Origin: Streptomyces sp. QL37
GTDB taxonomy: Bacteria; Actinomycetota; Actinomycetes; Streptomycetales; Streptomycetaceae
Direction of reading: 5' to 3'
Length of the DNA: 64,000 nt
Assembly: GCF_002941025.1 (NCBI RefSeq)
Contig: NZ_PTJS01000001.1
Span: 496,001 to 560,000 of the forward strand
Each line of letters opens with the position of its first letter. Position 1 is the stretch's first letter. Positions 19,886-27,323 of the stretch are shown here, in pieces. The translations under genes were made by a program, and so were the position numbers. Under the pieces are notes generated by a model that searched no databases, was not told the origin of the DNA, and was given only the letters and a program-made list of their open reading frames with translations.

Positions 19886-20818
19886 ATGCACTTCCAGCAG
19901 CTCGCCTACTTCGTGGCCGTGGCCGAGGCCAGACACTTCACCCGGGCCGCCGAAGAGGTGCATGTGTCGCAGCCCTCCCTCTCCCAGCAGATCAAGGCCC
20001 TGGAGAACGAGCTGGGCGCCGAGCTGTTCAGCCGCGCGCGCGGCAACATCGCGCTGACCGACGCGGGCGAGGCGCTGCTGCCGCTCGCCCGCAGGATCCT
20101 GGCGGACGCGGACACCGCGCGGCACGAGGTGCAGGAGCTCGTGCAGCTGCGCCGGGGGCGGATCAGGCTCGGCGCCACCCCGAGCGTGTGCACGGGCCTG
20201 CTGCCCGACGTGCTGCGCGCCTTCCACGGTGCGCACCCGGGGATCCAGCTCATGATCGAGGAAGGCGGTTCCCACGACCTCGTACGGCAGCTGGCGCGGG
20301 GTGCCCTGGATCTCGCGCTGCTCGTGCTGCCCCTGCCCGCGGGGTCACCGGCGCTCACCACGGTGGAGCTGCTCCACGAGGACCTGGTGGTGGTGTCATC
20401 GGCGTCCCGGCCCGCACCCGGGCGGAAGGGGGCGGTGCACGTCGCCGATCTGGAGAACGAGCCTCTGGTGATGTTCCGGCACGGCTACGACCTGCGGGAG
20501 CTGACCGTCGCCGCGTGCCGGGCGGAGGGCTTCGAGCCCTCGTTCACGGTGGAGGGCGGCGAGATGGACGCCGTACTCGGCTTCGTACGGGCGGGACTCG
20601 GCGTCGCGGTCGTGCCCCGCATGGTCGCCGTGCGGGCGGGCCAGGACCTCCGGGCGACACCGCTGGCCTCGCCGGGACTGCGGCGCACGATCGCGCTGGC
20701 GCACCGCAGCGACGTCGAACCGCCGCGCGCGGCGCGGGAACTCCAGCGGATGCTCCTGGGGGCGGGGCCGCCCGCCGCGTCCTCAGCCGCCGGCGGGCCG
20801 GGCCCGGGCGGCGGCTGA
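19886..20818 (+). CDS. LysR family transcriptional regulator divergent from sdhCAB
   Basis: The 310-residue protein has the LysR winged helix at residues 1-60 (MHFQQLAYFVAVAEARHFTR and VSQPSLSQQIKALENELG) and a periplasmic-binding-like effector domain (VHVADLENEPLVMFRHGYDL). The ATG at 19886 is chosen because the family starts a few residues before HFQQLAYF. A TAGAGT -10 element ends seven bases upstream, suggesting a leaderless mRNA. Divergent position and the shared operator make control of sdhCAB likely. The C-terminal Ala/Gly/Pro tail is low complexity. Confidence 0.93.
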   Translation: MHFQQLAYFVAVAEARHFTRAAEEVHVSQPSLSQQIKALENELGAELFSRARGNIALTDAGEALLPLARRILADADTARHEVQELVQLRRGRIRLGATPSVCTGLLPDVLRAFHGAHPGIQLMIEEGGSHDLVRQLARGALDLALLVLPLPAGSPALTTVELLHEDLVVVSSASRPAPGRKGAVHVADLENEPLVMFRHGYDLRELTVAACRAEGFEPSFTVEGGEMDAVLGFVRAGLGVAVVPRMVAVRAGQDLRATPLASPGLRRTIALAHRSDVEPPRAARELQRMLLGAGPPAASSAAGGPGPGGG

Positions 20819-20828
20819 GGACGGACCG

Positions 20829-23003
20829 TCAGACCGCGTCCGCCAGCAGCAGGGCGTGGATCCGGTCCGGGGCACCGGGACGCGCGTAGTACCAGCCCTG
20901 GGCGGTGTCGCAGCCGAGCTGCCGCAACTGCTCGGCCTGGGCACCGGTCTCGACGCCCTCGACCGTGACCGCGAGGTCCAGGCTGTGGGCGAGCGAGACG
21001 ATGCCCTCGACGATCTTCAGGTCGACCGGGTCGGCCGGGTGGTGCTGCATGCCCTGGGTGAAGGAACGATCCAGCTTGAGGATGCTCACCGGGAGCCGGC
21101 GCAGGTTCGCCAGGTTCGAGTAACCCGTGCCGAAGTCGTCCAGGGCGATGTCGACGCCCATCTCCGCCAGCTGGCGCAGCGGCTTGAGCAGATCGTCGTC
21201 CGCGCCGATCAGCGCGGACTCGGTGACCTCCAGACAGAGGGCACCGGGCTCCAGGCCGGAGCGTTCCAGCACGTCGACGGTCTCGGCGACCAGGTTCGGG
21301 TGGTGCAGCTGGGTCGGCGAGAGGTTGACGTTGATCCGCAGGGGGCCGCCGTCGGTGTGACGCTCCTGCCAGAAGTTCGCCTGCCGGACCGACTCCTCCA
21401 GGACCCAGCGGCCGAGCGGCACGATCAGCCCGGTGTGCTCGGCGAGCGGGATGAACCGGTCCGGGCCGAGCACACCGTGCTGCGGATGACACCAGCGCAC
21501 CAGTGCCTCGGCGCCGTGCACGCTGCCGTCCCCGAGATGCACCAGCGGCTGGTACTCGATGAAGAACTCGCCGCGGTCCAGCGCCGCGGGCAGAGCCGTG
21601 GTGAGTCCGTGGCGGGTGATGGCGCGGGCGTCGGCCTCGGCGTCGGCGAGCGCGAAGCGGTTCCCGCCCGCCGCCTTGGCCCGGTACATCGTGATGTCGG
21701 CGCTGCGGAGCACCTCGGCGGCGGTGCGTTCGCCCGACGGCCCTTCGACGACGCCGATGGATCCCCGTACGGTCAGCTCCCGGCCGTCGAGGCGGATGGG
21801 CGTGGCGAGCGCGGAGAGGATGCGGCCGGCCAGCTCGTGGACCTCGTCCTGGGTGTGCGGCCCGGTGGTGAGGGCCACGAACTCGTCACCGCCGAGCCGC
21901 GCGACCATCTCGCCGGGGGCGGTCGCACAGCTCTGCAGCCGGTCGGCGACCTCGACCAGAAGCCGGTCCCCCGCCGCGTGACCCAGGCTGTCGTTGATCG
22001 CCTTGAAGCCGTCCAGGTCCAGATAGCAGAGCCCGAAGCGCATGCCTTCCCTGGGCGCGAGGGCCTTCTCCAGACGCTCGAAGAAGAGTGTCCGGTTCGG
22101 CAGGCCCGTGAGCGCGTCGTGGGTGGCCTCGTAGCGCAGCCGCAGATTGAGCAGCCGCCGCTCGGTGGTGTCCTCCATGAGCGCCAGCTGGTACTCCGGC
22201 CGCCCCTCGGAGTCCCGCAGCAGCGACACGGTGAGGTTGGTCCACAGGACGGTGCCGTCGTTGCGGTAGTACGGCTTCTCCACGCTGTAGTGCTCGCGCT
22301 CGCCACGCACCAGCTCGTCGTAGTACTTCCAGACGTACGGCGAGTCCTCGGGGTGCACCCACTCGTTCACCTTGTGGCTGCGGACGTGGTTCTCCAGGCC
22401 GCCGAACATCTTGGTGAGGGTGTCGTTGATCTCCAGGATGTTCCCGTCGAGATCGGCGATGCCGATCCCGATGGCGGCGTCCTTGAACACGGCACGGAAA
22501 CGCGCCTCGGTGGCGTGCAGCGCCTGTTCGGCGTCCGACCGCGCGGTCAGCGCCGAGCGGGCGATCGCCTCCTGCTCGGCGAGTGTCCGCTCGCGCAGCG
22601 CCTGGGTGAACCCGCCGGCCAGCGCGTGCTGGATCCGCGCGCACCGGGCCCGGCCGTCCTCGGTCGACAACTCCACCGGCCCGTTGCCACCGCAGTAGAG
22701 GACCAGGTAGGAGTCGACGACACCGAGGGTGGAGCTCAGGGCGTCCGGATCCGTGCAGTGCGCGGCGACCAGGGAGGCCCCGACGCCGTGCGCGGGTGTC
22801 GCGTCGAAGACCCGGGTGTGAAGGATCTCGCTCAGCTCCCGGGCGAGCGGCAGCAGATGCTCCTCGAACTCGGGACGGGACATGGATGTGGCGGTGGACG
22901 GGAAGATCGCCCGGCTCCAGATGGTGGCGAATCTCCGGAGCCGGCCCTCGGGGCCGTCGGGTTCGGCGTCGGGCGCGCCCGACGCCTGGGCGGGAATGCT
23001 CAC
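20829..23003 (-). CDS. rmdA: PAS-GGDEF-EAL cyclic-di-GMP protein (RmdA-like)
   Basis: The 724-residue protein has an N-terminal region of about 150 residues, a PAS/PAC segment (about 168-278), a GGDEF domain with intact RLGGDEF (about 371-375) and an EAL domain with intact EAL in GAEALVRW (about 498) and DDFGTGYSNL. The architecture and the neighbourhood match RmdA (SCO0928), described as a c-di-GMP phosphodiesterase that affects Streptomyces development. Both catalytic motifs look complete, so cyclase activity cannot be excluded. The GTG at 23003 overlaps the stop of the upstream methyltransferase (GTGA), so the two are coupled. The frame is open to 23084 but that overlaps the methyltransferase. 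Confidence 0.85.
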   Translation of the reverse strand: MSIPAQASGAPDAEPDGPEGRLRRFATIWSRAIFPSTATSMSRPEFEEHLLPLARELSEILHTRVFDATPAHGVGASLVAAHCTDPDALSSTLGVVDSYLVLYCGGNGPVELSTEDGRARCARIQHALAGGFTQALRERTLAEQEAIARSALTARSDAEQALHATEARFRAVFKDAAIGIGIADLDGNILEINDTLTKMFGGLENHVRSHKVNEWVHPEDSPYVWKYYDELVRGEREHYSVEKPYYRNDGTVLWTNLTVSLLRDSEGRPEYQLALMEDTTERRLLNLRLRYEATHDALTGLPNRTLFFERLEKALAPREGMRFGLCYLDLDGFKAINDSLGHAAGDRLLVEVADRLQSCATAPGEMVARLGGDEFVALTTGPHTQDEVHELAGRILSALATPIRLDGRELTVRGSIGVVEGPSGERTAAEVLRSADITMYRAKAAGGNRFALADAEADARAITRHGLTTALPAALDRGEFFIEYQPLVHLGDGSVHGAEALVRWCHPQHGVLGPDRFIPLAEHTGLIVPLGRWVLEESVRQANFWQERHTDGGPLRINVNLSPTQLHHPNLVAETVDVLERSGLEPGALCLEVTESALIGADDDLLKPLRQLAEMGVDIALDDFGTGYSNLANLRRLPVSILKLDRSFTQGMQHHPADPVDLKIVEGIVSLAHSLDLAVTVEGVETGAQAEQLRQLGCDTAQGWYYARPGAPDRIHALLLADAV

Positions 23004-23818
23004 GCCTTGCGTCCAACCCCGGCGAAGCCCGAGAAGGCGAACGGGTCTTCGTGCGCGAGCGTCTCCGGGGACTCGGGACGCCACTCGGGCATGGAGACGA
23101 GCCCGGGCTCGACCATCTCGTACCCCTCGAAGAACCGGCTGATCTCCGTGCGCGAACGCATGATCAGCGGATTGCGGATGGTGCGGTAGACGCCGACGGT
23201 CCCGCCCGCCTCCTCCTGGCTCAGCGGGATCCCCTCGTACGCGGCGTGGGTCAGGACCAGCAGGCTGCCCGGGGCCAGCGCGTCGCGCAGTTCGGCGACC
23301 GCCGCGTACGGATCGTCGGAGTCCTCGATGAAGTGGAGCACCGCCACGAGGAGCAGCGCCACCGGCTTGTCCAGGTCGAGGAGGCCGTTGATCTGCGGGT
23401 CCGCCAGGATCTCCCGGGGTTTACGCAGATCCGCGGCGGCGATCACGGCCCGCTCGTTGCCCTCGAGCACCGCCTGGCTGTGTGCGACCGCGACCGAGTC
23501 GTGGTCGACATAGGCGATCCGGGCCTCGGGATCGGCCGCCTGGGCCACTTCATGAACATTGCCGAAAGTCGGTATACCGGACCCTATGTCCAGGAACTGG
23601 TTGACGCCTGAAGCAGTGGCAAAGTGCACGGCCCGTCGCATAAAGGCACGATTGGCCTGCATGACCTTGGGCAGGCCCGGCATGAACTCCATGGCCTTCC
23701 GGGCCGCTTCCCTGTCCACCTCGAAATTGTGCGAACCGCCCAGATAGAAGTCGTACATGCGAGACACGCTCGGCACCGAGATGTCAATGCCTTGCGGTGC
23801 CCAGGCGGGACGCTCCAT
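23000..23818 (-). CDS. SAM-dependent methyltransferase (Methyltransf_19/DUF574 family)
   Basis: The 272-residue protein matches the large actinobacterial family with the N-terminal signature PSVSRMYDFYLGGSHNFEVD, the SAM-binding motif FLDIGSGIPTFGNVHEVA (about residue 75), and VAYVDHD-like motif II. Its substrate is unknown; the family is greatly expanded in Streptomyces. The start is ATG 23818 with GGAG eight bases upstream; the longer TTG form at 23833 is less likely. It is coupled by a GTGA overlap to the c-di-GMP gene, which is worth noting because the pairing could be functional. Confidence 0.9.
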   Translation of the reverse strand: MERPAWAPQGIDISVPSVSRMYDFYLGGSHNFEVDREAARKAMEFMPGLPKVMQANRAFMRRAVHFATASGVNQFLDIGSGIPTFGNVHEVAQAADPEARIAYVDHDSVAVAHSQAVLEGNERAVIAAADLRKPREILADPQINGLLDLDKPVALLLVAVLHFIEDSDDPYAAVAELRDALAPGSLLVLTHAAYEGIPLSQEEAGGTVGVYRTIRNPLIMRSRTEISRFFEGYEMVEPGLVSMPEWRPESPETLAHEDPFAFSGFAGVGRKA

Positions 23819-23851
23819 CGATGTCTCCAACAAGTCGCCACGGCGATCCGG

Positions 23852-23876
23852 CCATGTTCATGGTCAGTGTTGACCA
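23852..23876. promoter_or_regulatory. Overlapping palindromes upstream of the methyltransferase-rmdA operon
   Basis: CCATGTTCATGG (23852-23863) and TGGTCAGTGTTGACCA (23861-23876, perfect 6-bp arms) overlap by three bases, 34-58 bases upstream of the operon start codon. Their position near the expected promoter suggests one or two operators. I cannot name the regulator. Nothing else was recognised between the operon start at 23818 and the lipoprotein stop at 24023. Confidence 0.45.
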
Positions 23877-24022
23877 GAGGCTACTGATCGACCGCCAGGA
23901 GAGCGAGTGGAAACGGAAATTAGAGATCCGTTATTGGTCACACACCGCAGGCATGTGCGGCGGCCCGTCGCTGCGTGTGCGCATTCGGCGACGGACCGGC
24001 ACCACGGAGGGTCTTCTCGGCC

Positions 24023-24979
24023 TTACTTGGAGGCTCCGACCAGTTTCGCGTCGGGCGAGACCGCGTACCATGTGCCCCCGACTCCTTGGCCGTTGGTGTC
24101 TCCCGGCCGCACATCGCCGGAGAAGGTGTAGAGGGGCCAGCAGTCGAGCGACTGCTGCTTGACGCCGTCCGGACGGTCGAAGGTGGCGAATCCCTTCGTG
24201 GTGACGCCTTCGACGTCATTCTTCTCCACGGGACCGACGACCGGCCACTTCTTCAGGCACTCGCCCGTGCACGCGGACTTCATCGGCCACGCCGAGTCCT
24301 TCTTGAAGCGGTAAACCGTCATACCCCGTTTGTCCACGACGATGTTCCCGAGTTCCGGATCCTCGCGGACCGAAAGGCCGGCGAGGCCGGCCTGGGCACC
24401 GGTGGCCCCGTCGGTGTTCACCGCCGCTTTCTTTCCCTCCGGAGCGGCGGCGAACCAGGTCCCGCCGACGCCCTGTCCCTTTGCGTCACCGGGCCGGGTG
24501 TCCTGGGCATAGCGGTACATGGGCCACCCCGCCACGGTCAGCTGTCCGGTCCCGTCGGCCCTGGTCACCTCGCCGATCAGCGACGCCTCAACACCCGCGG
24601 CCGCTTCGGCGTTCCGGGCCGGCACCGCGGGCCACGCCTCGGCGCAGTCGCTCTCGCAATTCGACCGGGGCGGTTCGGCGGTGTCCTTGTCGAAGCGGTA
24701 GAGCGTGAAGCCCTCGCTGTCGGTCAGCACCTTGCCCAGCTTCTTGCTGTCCCACACCGCGAGTTGCCCGGCCTCCTTCGCCGTCCCACCCGTCGCCGCC
24801 CCGGAACCGTATCCGCCGTCCGAGCCGTAGCCGCCGTCCGCCGGCTGCTGTGCGGGCGCGGCGTTCCCCACCGCCTGGCCGTTCGGCGACGCGGTGTCCT
24901 TCTCCTGACCGCACGCCGTCGTCAGCGCCAGGAGGGCCGCCGCCGTCACCGCGAGCGAGGCGTTCCGCCAGGTATCCAT
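24023..24979 (-). CDS. SCO0930-family lipoprotein with repeated Cys-containing domains
   Basis: The 318-residue protein has a lipoprotein signal (lipobox LTTAC at about residue 23), a Gly/Ser/Tyr linker (GYGSDGGYGSG), and two repeats of the secreted-repeat/DUF305-like type. Each repeat has a strand pair TLYRFDKDT or TVYRFKKDS followed by cysteines and a PVV/PAV core, and a second half ending GQGVGGTWFAAAPEGK or GQGVGGTWYAVSP. The start is ATG 24979. Family members are annotated only as lipoproteins and have no known function; membrane-surface location is predicted. The first 113 bases of the gene and its whole upstream region are duplicated in inverted orientation downstream. Confidence 0.85.
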   Translation of the reverse strand: MDTWRNASLAVTAAALLALTTACGQEKDTASPNGQAVGNAAPAQQPADGGYGSDGGYGSGAATGGTAKEAGQLAVWDSKKLGKVLTDSEGFTLYRFDKDTAEPPRSNCESDCAEAWPAVPARNAEAAAGVEASLIGEVTRADGTGQLTVAGWPMYRYAQDTRPGDAKGQGVGGTWFAAAPEGKKAAVNTDGATGAQAGLAGLSVREDPELGNIVVDKRGMTVYRFKKDSAWPMKSACTGECLKKWPVVGPVEKNDVEGVTTKGFATFDRPDGVKQQSLDCWPLYTFSGDVRPGDTNGQGVGGTWYAVSPDAKLVGASK

Positions 24980-25924
24980 GTCGACTCCCGTCGTCCTTCT
25001 GCCGTCCGGGACGCGAGTCCGCGTCTTCCGTGGCCCTTGGTACGGGCGACTGGTGCTCCCGCGTTCAACGGAAGCCCGGACGAGTTCCGGCGGGCGTAAA
25101 CGCGAATCGCCGAATGTCCCCTCCATCAGGCGAATCGGCTCCGACCTCCGCGTGTTCGGCGGCTGAGGGGAACATGCTCCCCGGCGTGTACGGATCACGC
25201 ATATGGCGGCTGACAGCCGCCACCCTGCTCCTGGTGCTCGCCGTCCCGCTGCCGGCGGCCGGTGACGACTGCGCCGTCGCCTCCATCGGGCAGGGGGACG
25301 GCAGCTCGTCCGTCGCCGTGGCGGGCGAGGGACGGTGCGGGGCGGTCATCGCCGAGCCCGAACCCGAGCCCGAGCCCGAGCACGATCGCGTACACCACGC
25401 CGATCATCATCGTCATGTACTCGATGACGTCGGGCGTCTCGGACGGATCGTCGTCCTCGGCGAGGCGCCGGTTGCTCAGGACGGCGATGGTCAGCACGAC
25501 GGCGCAGTCGTCACCGGCCGCCGGCAGCGGGACGGCGAGCACCAGGAGCAGGGTGGCGGCTGTCAGCCGCCATATGCGTGATCCGTACACGCCGGGGAGC
25601 ATGTTCCCCTCAGCCGCCGAACACGCGGAGGTCGGAGCCGATTCGCCTGATGGAGGGGACATTCGGCGATTCGCGTTTACGCCCGCCGGAACTCGTCCGG
25701 GCTTCCGTTGAACGCGGGAGCACCAGTCGCCCGTACCAAGGGCCACGGAAGACGCGGACTCGCGTCCCGGACGGCAGAAGGACGACGGGAGTCGACATGG
25801 ATACCTGGCGGAACGCCTCGCTCGCGGTGACGGCGGCGGCCCTCCTGGCGCTGACGACGGCGTGCGGTCAGGAGAAGGACACCGCGTCGCCGAACGGCCA
25901 GGCGGTGGGGAACGCCGCGCCCGC
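24852..25924. repeat. Perfect 428-bp inverted repeat with 217-bp spacer
   Basis: Bases 24852-25279 and 25497-25924 are reverse complements of equal length with no mismatch that I could find; the proteins read through both arms are identical. The arm contains the start of the SCO0930-type lipoprotein gene, the divergent intergenic region and the start of the proline-rich secreted protein gene. The spacer is 25280-25496. Its second part, 25376-25506 (overlapping the arm by 10 bases), is an exact reverse-complement copy of 26361-26491 from the DUF4239 gene. The left arm is the native copy because it continues into the complete lipoprotein gene. Confidence 0.93.
25195..25602 (-). pseudogene. Chimeric minus-strand frame: secreted-protein signal fused in frame to DUF4239 fragment
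   Basis: The inverted right arm carries a second copy of the secreted-protein start (ATG 25602, same ribosome binding site). Its frame reads the signal peptide, then crosses at 25506/25497 in frame into the duplicated DUF4239 segment (LTIAVLSNRRLAEDDDP, then the membrane stretch MTMMIGVVYAIVLG), then runs through the antisense of the Glu-Pro repeat (GLGLGFGLG) to a stop at 25195. It would make a 135-residue, two-membrane-segment chimera. Whether it is expressed is unknown; it is a by-product of the rearrangement. Confidence 0.6.
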
Positions 25925-25976
25925 CGTTTTCGCCGTGGCGGGCGAGGGACGGTGCGGGGCGCACGGTGGCAGGTGA
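25797..25976 (+). pseudogene. Truncated second copy of the SCO0930-type lipoprotein gene
   Basis: ATG 25797 opens the inverted duplicate of the lipoprotein gene with its own upstream region. The first 42-43 residues (signal peptide, lipobox Cys and start of the mature part) match the full gene. At the end of the arm the frame crosses into a copy of the secreted-protein C-terminal region (VFAVA) and then GEGRCG, and stops at 25976 after 59 residues. It could encode a tiny secreted lipopeptide but is best seen as a duplication remnant. Confidence 0.65.
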
Positions 25977-26153
25977 GGGCGAGGGTTCCGGTTCGGGCGG
26001 CGCGGCCCAGGAATCGGTACGCCTGGAGGCGCAGGCACTGCACGAGGTGAGCAGTGCCTGCGCCTCCAGGCGTACCGATTCCTGGGCCGCGCCGCCCGAA
26101 CCGGAACCCGAACCGGAACCCTCGCCCTCACCTGCCACCGTGCGCCCCGCACC
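25951..26153. repeat. Second inverted repeat (91/103-bp arms, 9-nt loop)
   Basis: 25951-26041 pairs with 26051-26153 around the loop 26042-26050. The arms are the same except for one 12-bp unit of the Glu-Pro repeat (TTCCGGTTCGGG) that is missing from the left arm. The inner 37 base pairs come from the DUF4239 gene (26529-26565) and the outer part from the secreted-protein 3' region. A 203-nt near-perfect hairpin of this kind is expected to be unstable on replication. Confidence 0.9.
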
Positions 26154-26318
26154 TCCTCCCGCGCCCGTAGCGCTGCCCACCTACAGGAAGGCGACCCGCA
26201 AGACGCCCCGGACAGGGCCGTCGCTGGTGTCGCTCACCCTTCTCATCACCGCGCCCGCCGTTTTCGCCGTGGCCGTGCTGCGGCCCCGCTCGTCCCGCTG
26301 AACCGAAGAAGGGAACCC

Positions 26319-27086
26319 ATGTCGGAATGGCTTGTTCTGACCATTGCGATGGCCTCGGCATGCGCCGTCGTGCTGACCATCGCCGTCCTGAGCAACCGGC
26401 GCCTCGCCGAGGACGACGATCCGTCCGAGACGCCCGACGTCATCGAGTACATGACGATGATGATCGGCGTGGTGTACGCGATCGTGCTCGGCCTTGCCAT
26501 CGCGGGCGTCTGGGAGGGCCGCAGCGCCGCCCAGGAATCGGTACGCCTGGAGGCGCAGGCACTGCACGAGGTGAGCGCCCGGGCGGCGGTCTACCCGGTC
26601 GAGGTCCGCGACCGCATCCGGGCCGACGTCGACGCGTATGTGGCACATGTCGTCGGCGCCGAATGGAAGTCGATGACGGACCACGCGAGTCTCACCGAGG
26701 AGGGCACCAGACTTCTCGACCGGGTGCGGGCCGACGTGACGGAGTACGAGCCGCGGACGGACCACGAAGGGCAGGCGTACCAGCCGCTGGTGGACCAGGT
26801 GGCCGCCGTCGACGACGCACGGGGGGCCCGGGGGCAGAACGCGGGCGCGACCATGCCGGGAGTCGTCTGGTTCGGTCTGATCACCGGGGCCGTGGTCACG
26901 GTCGGGTTGATCTTCACGCTCCAGATCCGCAGAACCTTCCGTGAATTGCTGCTGGCGGGCCTCTTCAGCGTTCTGATCGCCTTCCTGCTCTTCCTCATCT
27001 GGGACTTCGACGCCCCCTTCGGGCGGGGGATCTCGGCGACCACGGCCCCGTTCGTCGATCTGTTCCCGCACGCCACGGGCGGATAG
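26319..27086 (+). CDS. DUF4239 (bestrophin-like) membrane protein
   Basis: The 255-residue protein has an N-terminal transmembrane segment (VLTIAMASACAVVLTIAVL), a second at about residues 45-63 (MTMMIGVVYAIVLGLAIAG), a soluble middle domain with the family pattern SAAQESVRLEAQALHEV, and two further segments near the C terminus. This is the DUF4239 layout; a channel role has been suggested only by distant likeness to bestrophins. The ATG 26319 follows GAAGAAGGGA. Two parts of this gene (26361-26491 and 26529-26576) have been copied into the rearranged region upstream, but the gene itself is intact. Confidence 0.85.
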   Translation: MSEWLVLTIAMASACAVVLTIAVLSNRRLAEDDDPSETPDVIEYMTMMIGVVYAIVLGLAIAGVWEGRSAAQESVRLEAQALHEVSARAAVYPVEVRDRIRADVDAYVAHVVGAEWKSMTDHASLTEEGTRLLDRVRADVTEYEPRTDHEGQAYQPLVDQVAAVDDARGARGQNAGATMPGVVWFGLITGAVVTVGLIFTLQIRRTFRELLLAGLFSVLIAFLLFLIWDFDAPFGRGISATTAPFVDLFPHATGG

Positions 27087-27128
27087 GAGCGCACGCCTCG
27101 CGACCCTCACCCCTCGGCCGGCGAGCAG

Positions 27129-27180
27129 GCCGGTCCCCCGGGCCGGTCCCCCGGGCCGGTCCCCCGGGCCGGTCCGCCGG
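27129..27180. repeat. Four tandem copies of a 13-bp GC-rich unit
   Basis: The unit GCCGGTCCCCCGG starts at 27129, 27142, 27155 and 27168; the fourth copy has one change. It lies in the 237-base gap between the DUF4239 gene and the next secreted protein. Each unit can pair with its neighbour, so the block may work as a terminator. Nothing else was recognised in the gap. Confidence 0.7.
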
Positions 27181-27323
27181 CCGGGGGACAAGGCTGCCCC
27201 ATTCGCCTGACACCGATCGCGGGTGATATGTGGCACTCCTACCGTTTCGGTCATCGAGGTGCATTTCTCATGCCTCGCGGAAATCCGTTCCGCGGCTGCT
27301 CCTCGGGACCCGGAGGATTCACC

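Larger units (their letters stand above)
25174..26301 (+). pseudogene. Proline-rich secreted membrane protein gene, interrupted by rearranged sequence
   Basis: The 5' part starts at ATG 25174 after a GAGGGG ribosome binding site and encodes a signal peptide (RLTAATLLLVLAVPLPAAG) then a Glu-Pro repeat ending at about 25380. The natural 3' part, from about 26088 to 26301, resumes a Pro-Glu/Pro-Ser repeat, then SLTLLITAPAVFAVAVLRPR, a C-terminal transmembrane segment with a basic tail. About 700 bases of duplicated and inverted neighbouring sequence lie between. The reading frame leaving the 5' part ends at 25581 after 54 unrelated residues. If the intervening sequence is removed, a protein of roughly 135-140 residues results. 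It is classed as broken as it stands in this sequence. Confidence 0.75.

Noticed and set aside
20856..23189. 777-codon open frame on the plus strand
   Set aside because: Antisense shadow of the c-di-GMP gene, which has clear GGDEF and EAL motifs on the minus strand.
24852..25924. Terminal inverted repeats of a mobile element
   Set aside because: The arms contain only host gene starts, the spacer encodes no transposase or integrase, and no target-site duplication is seen.
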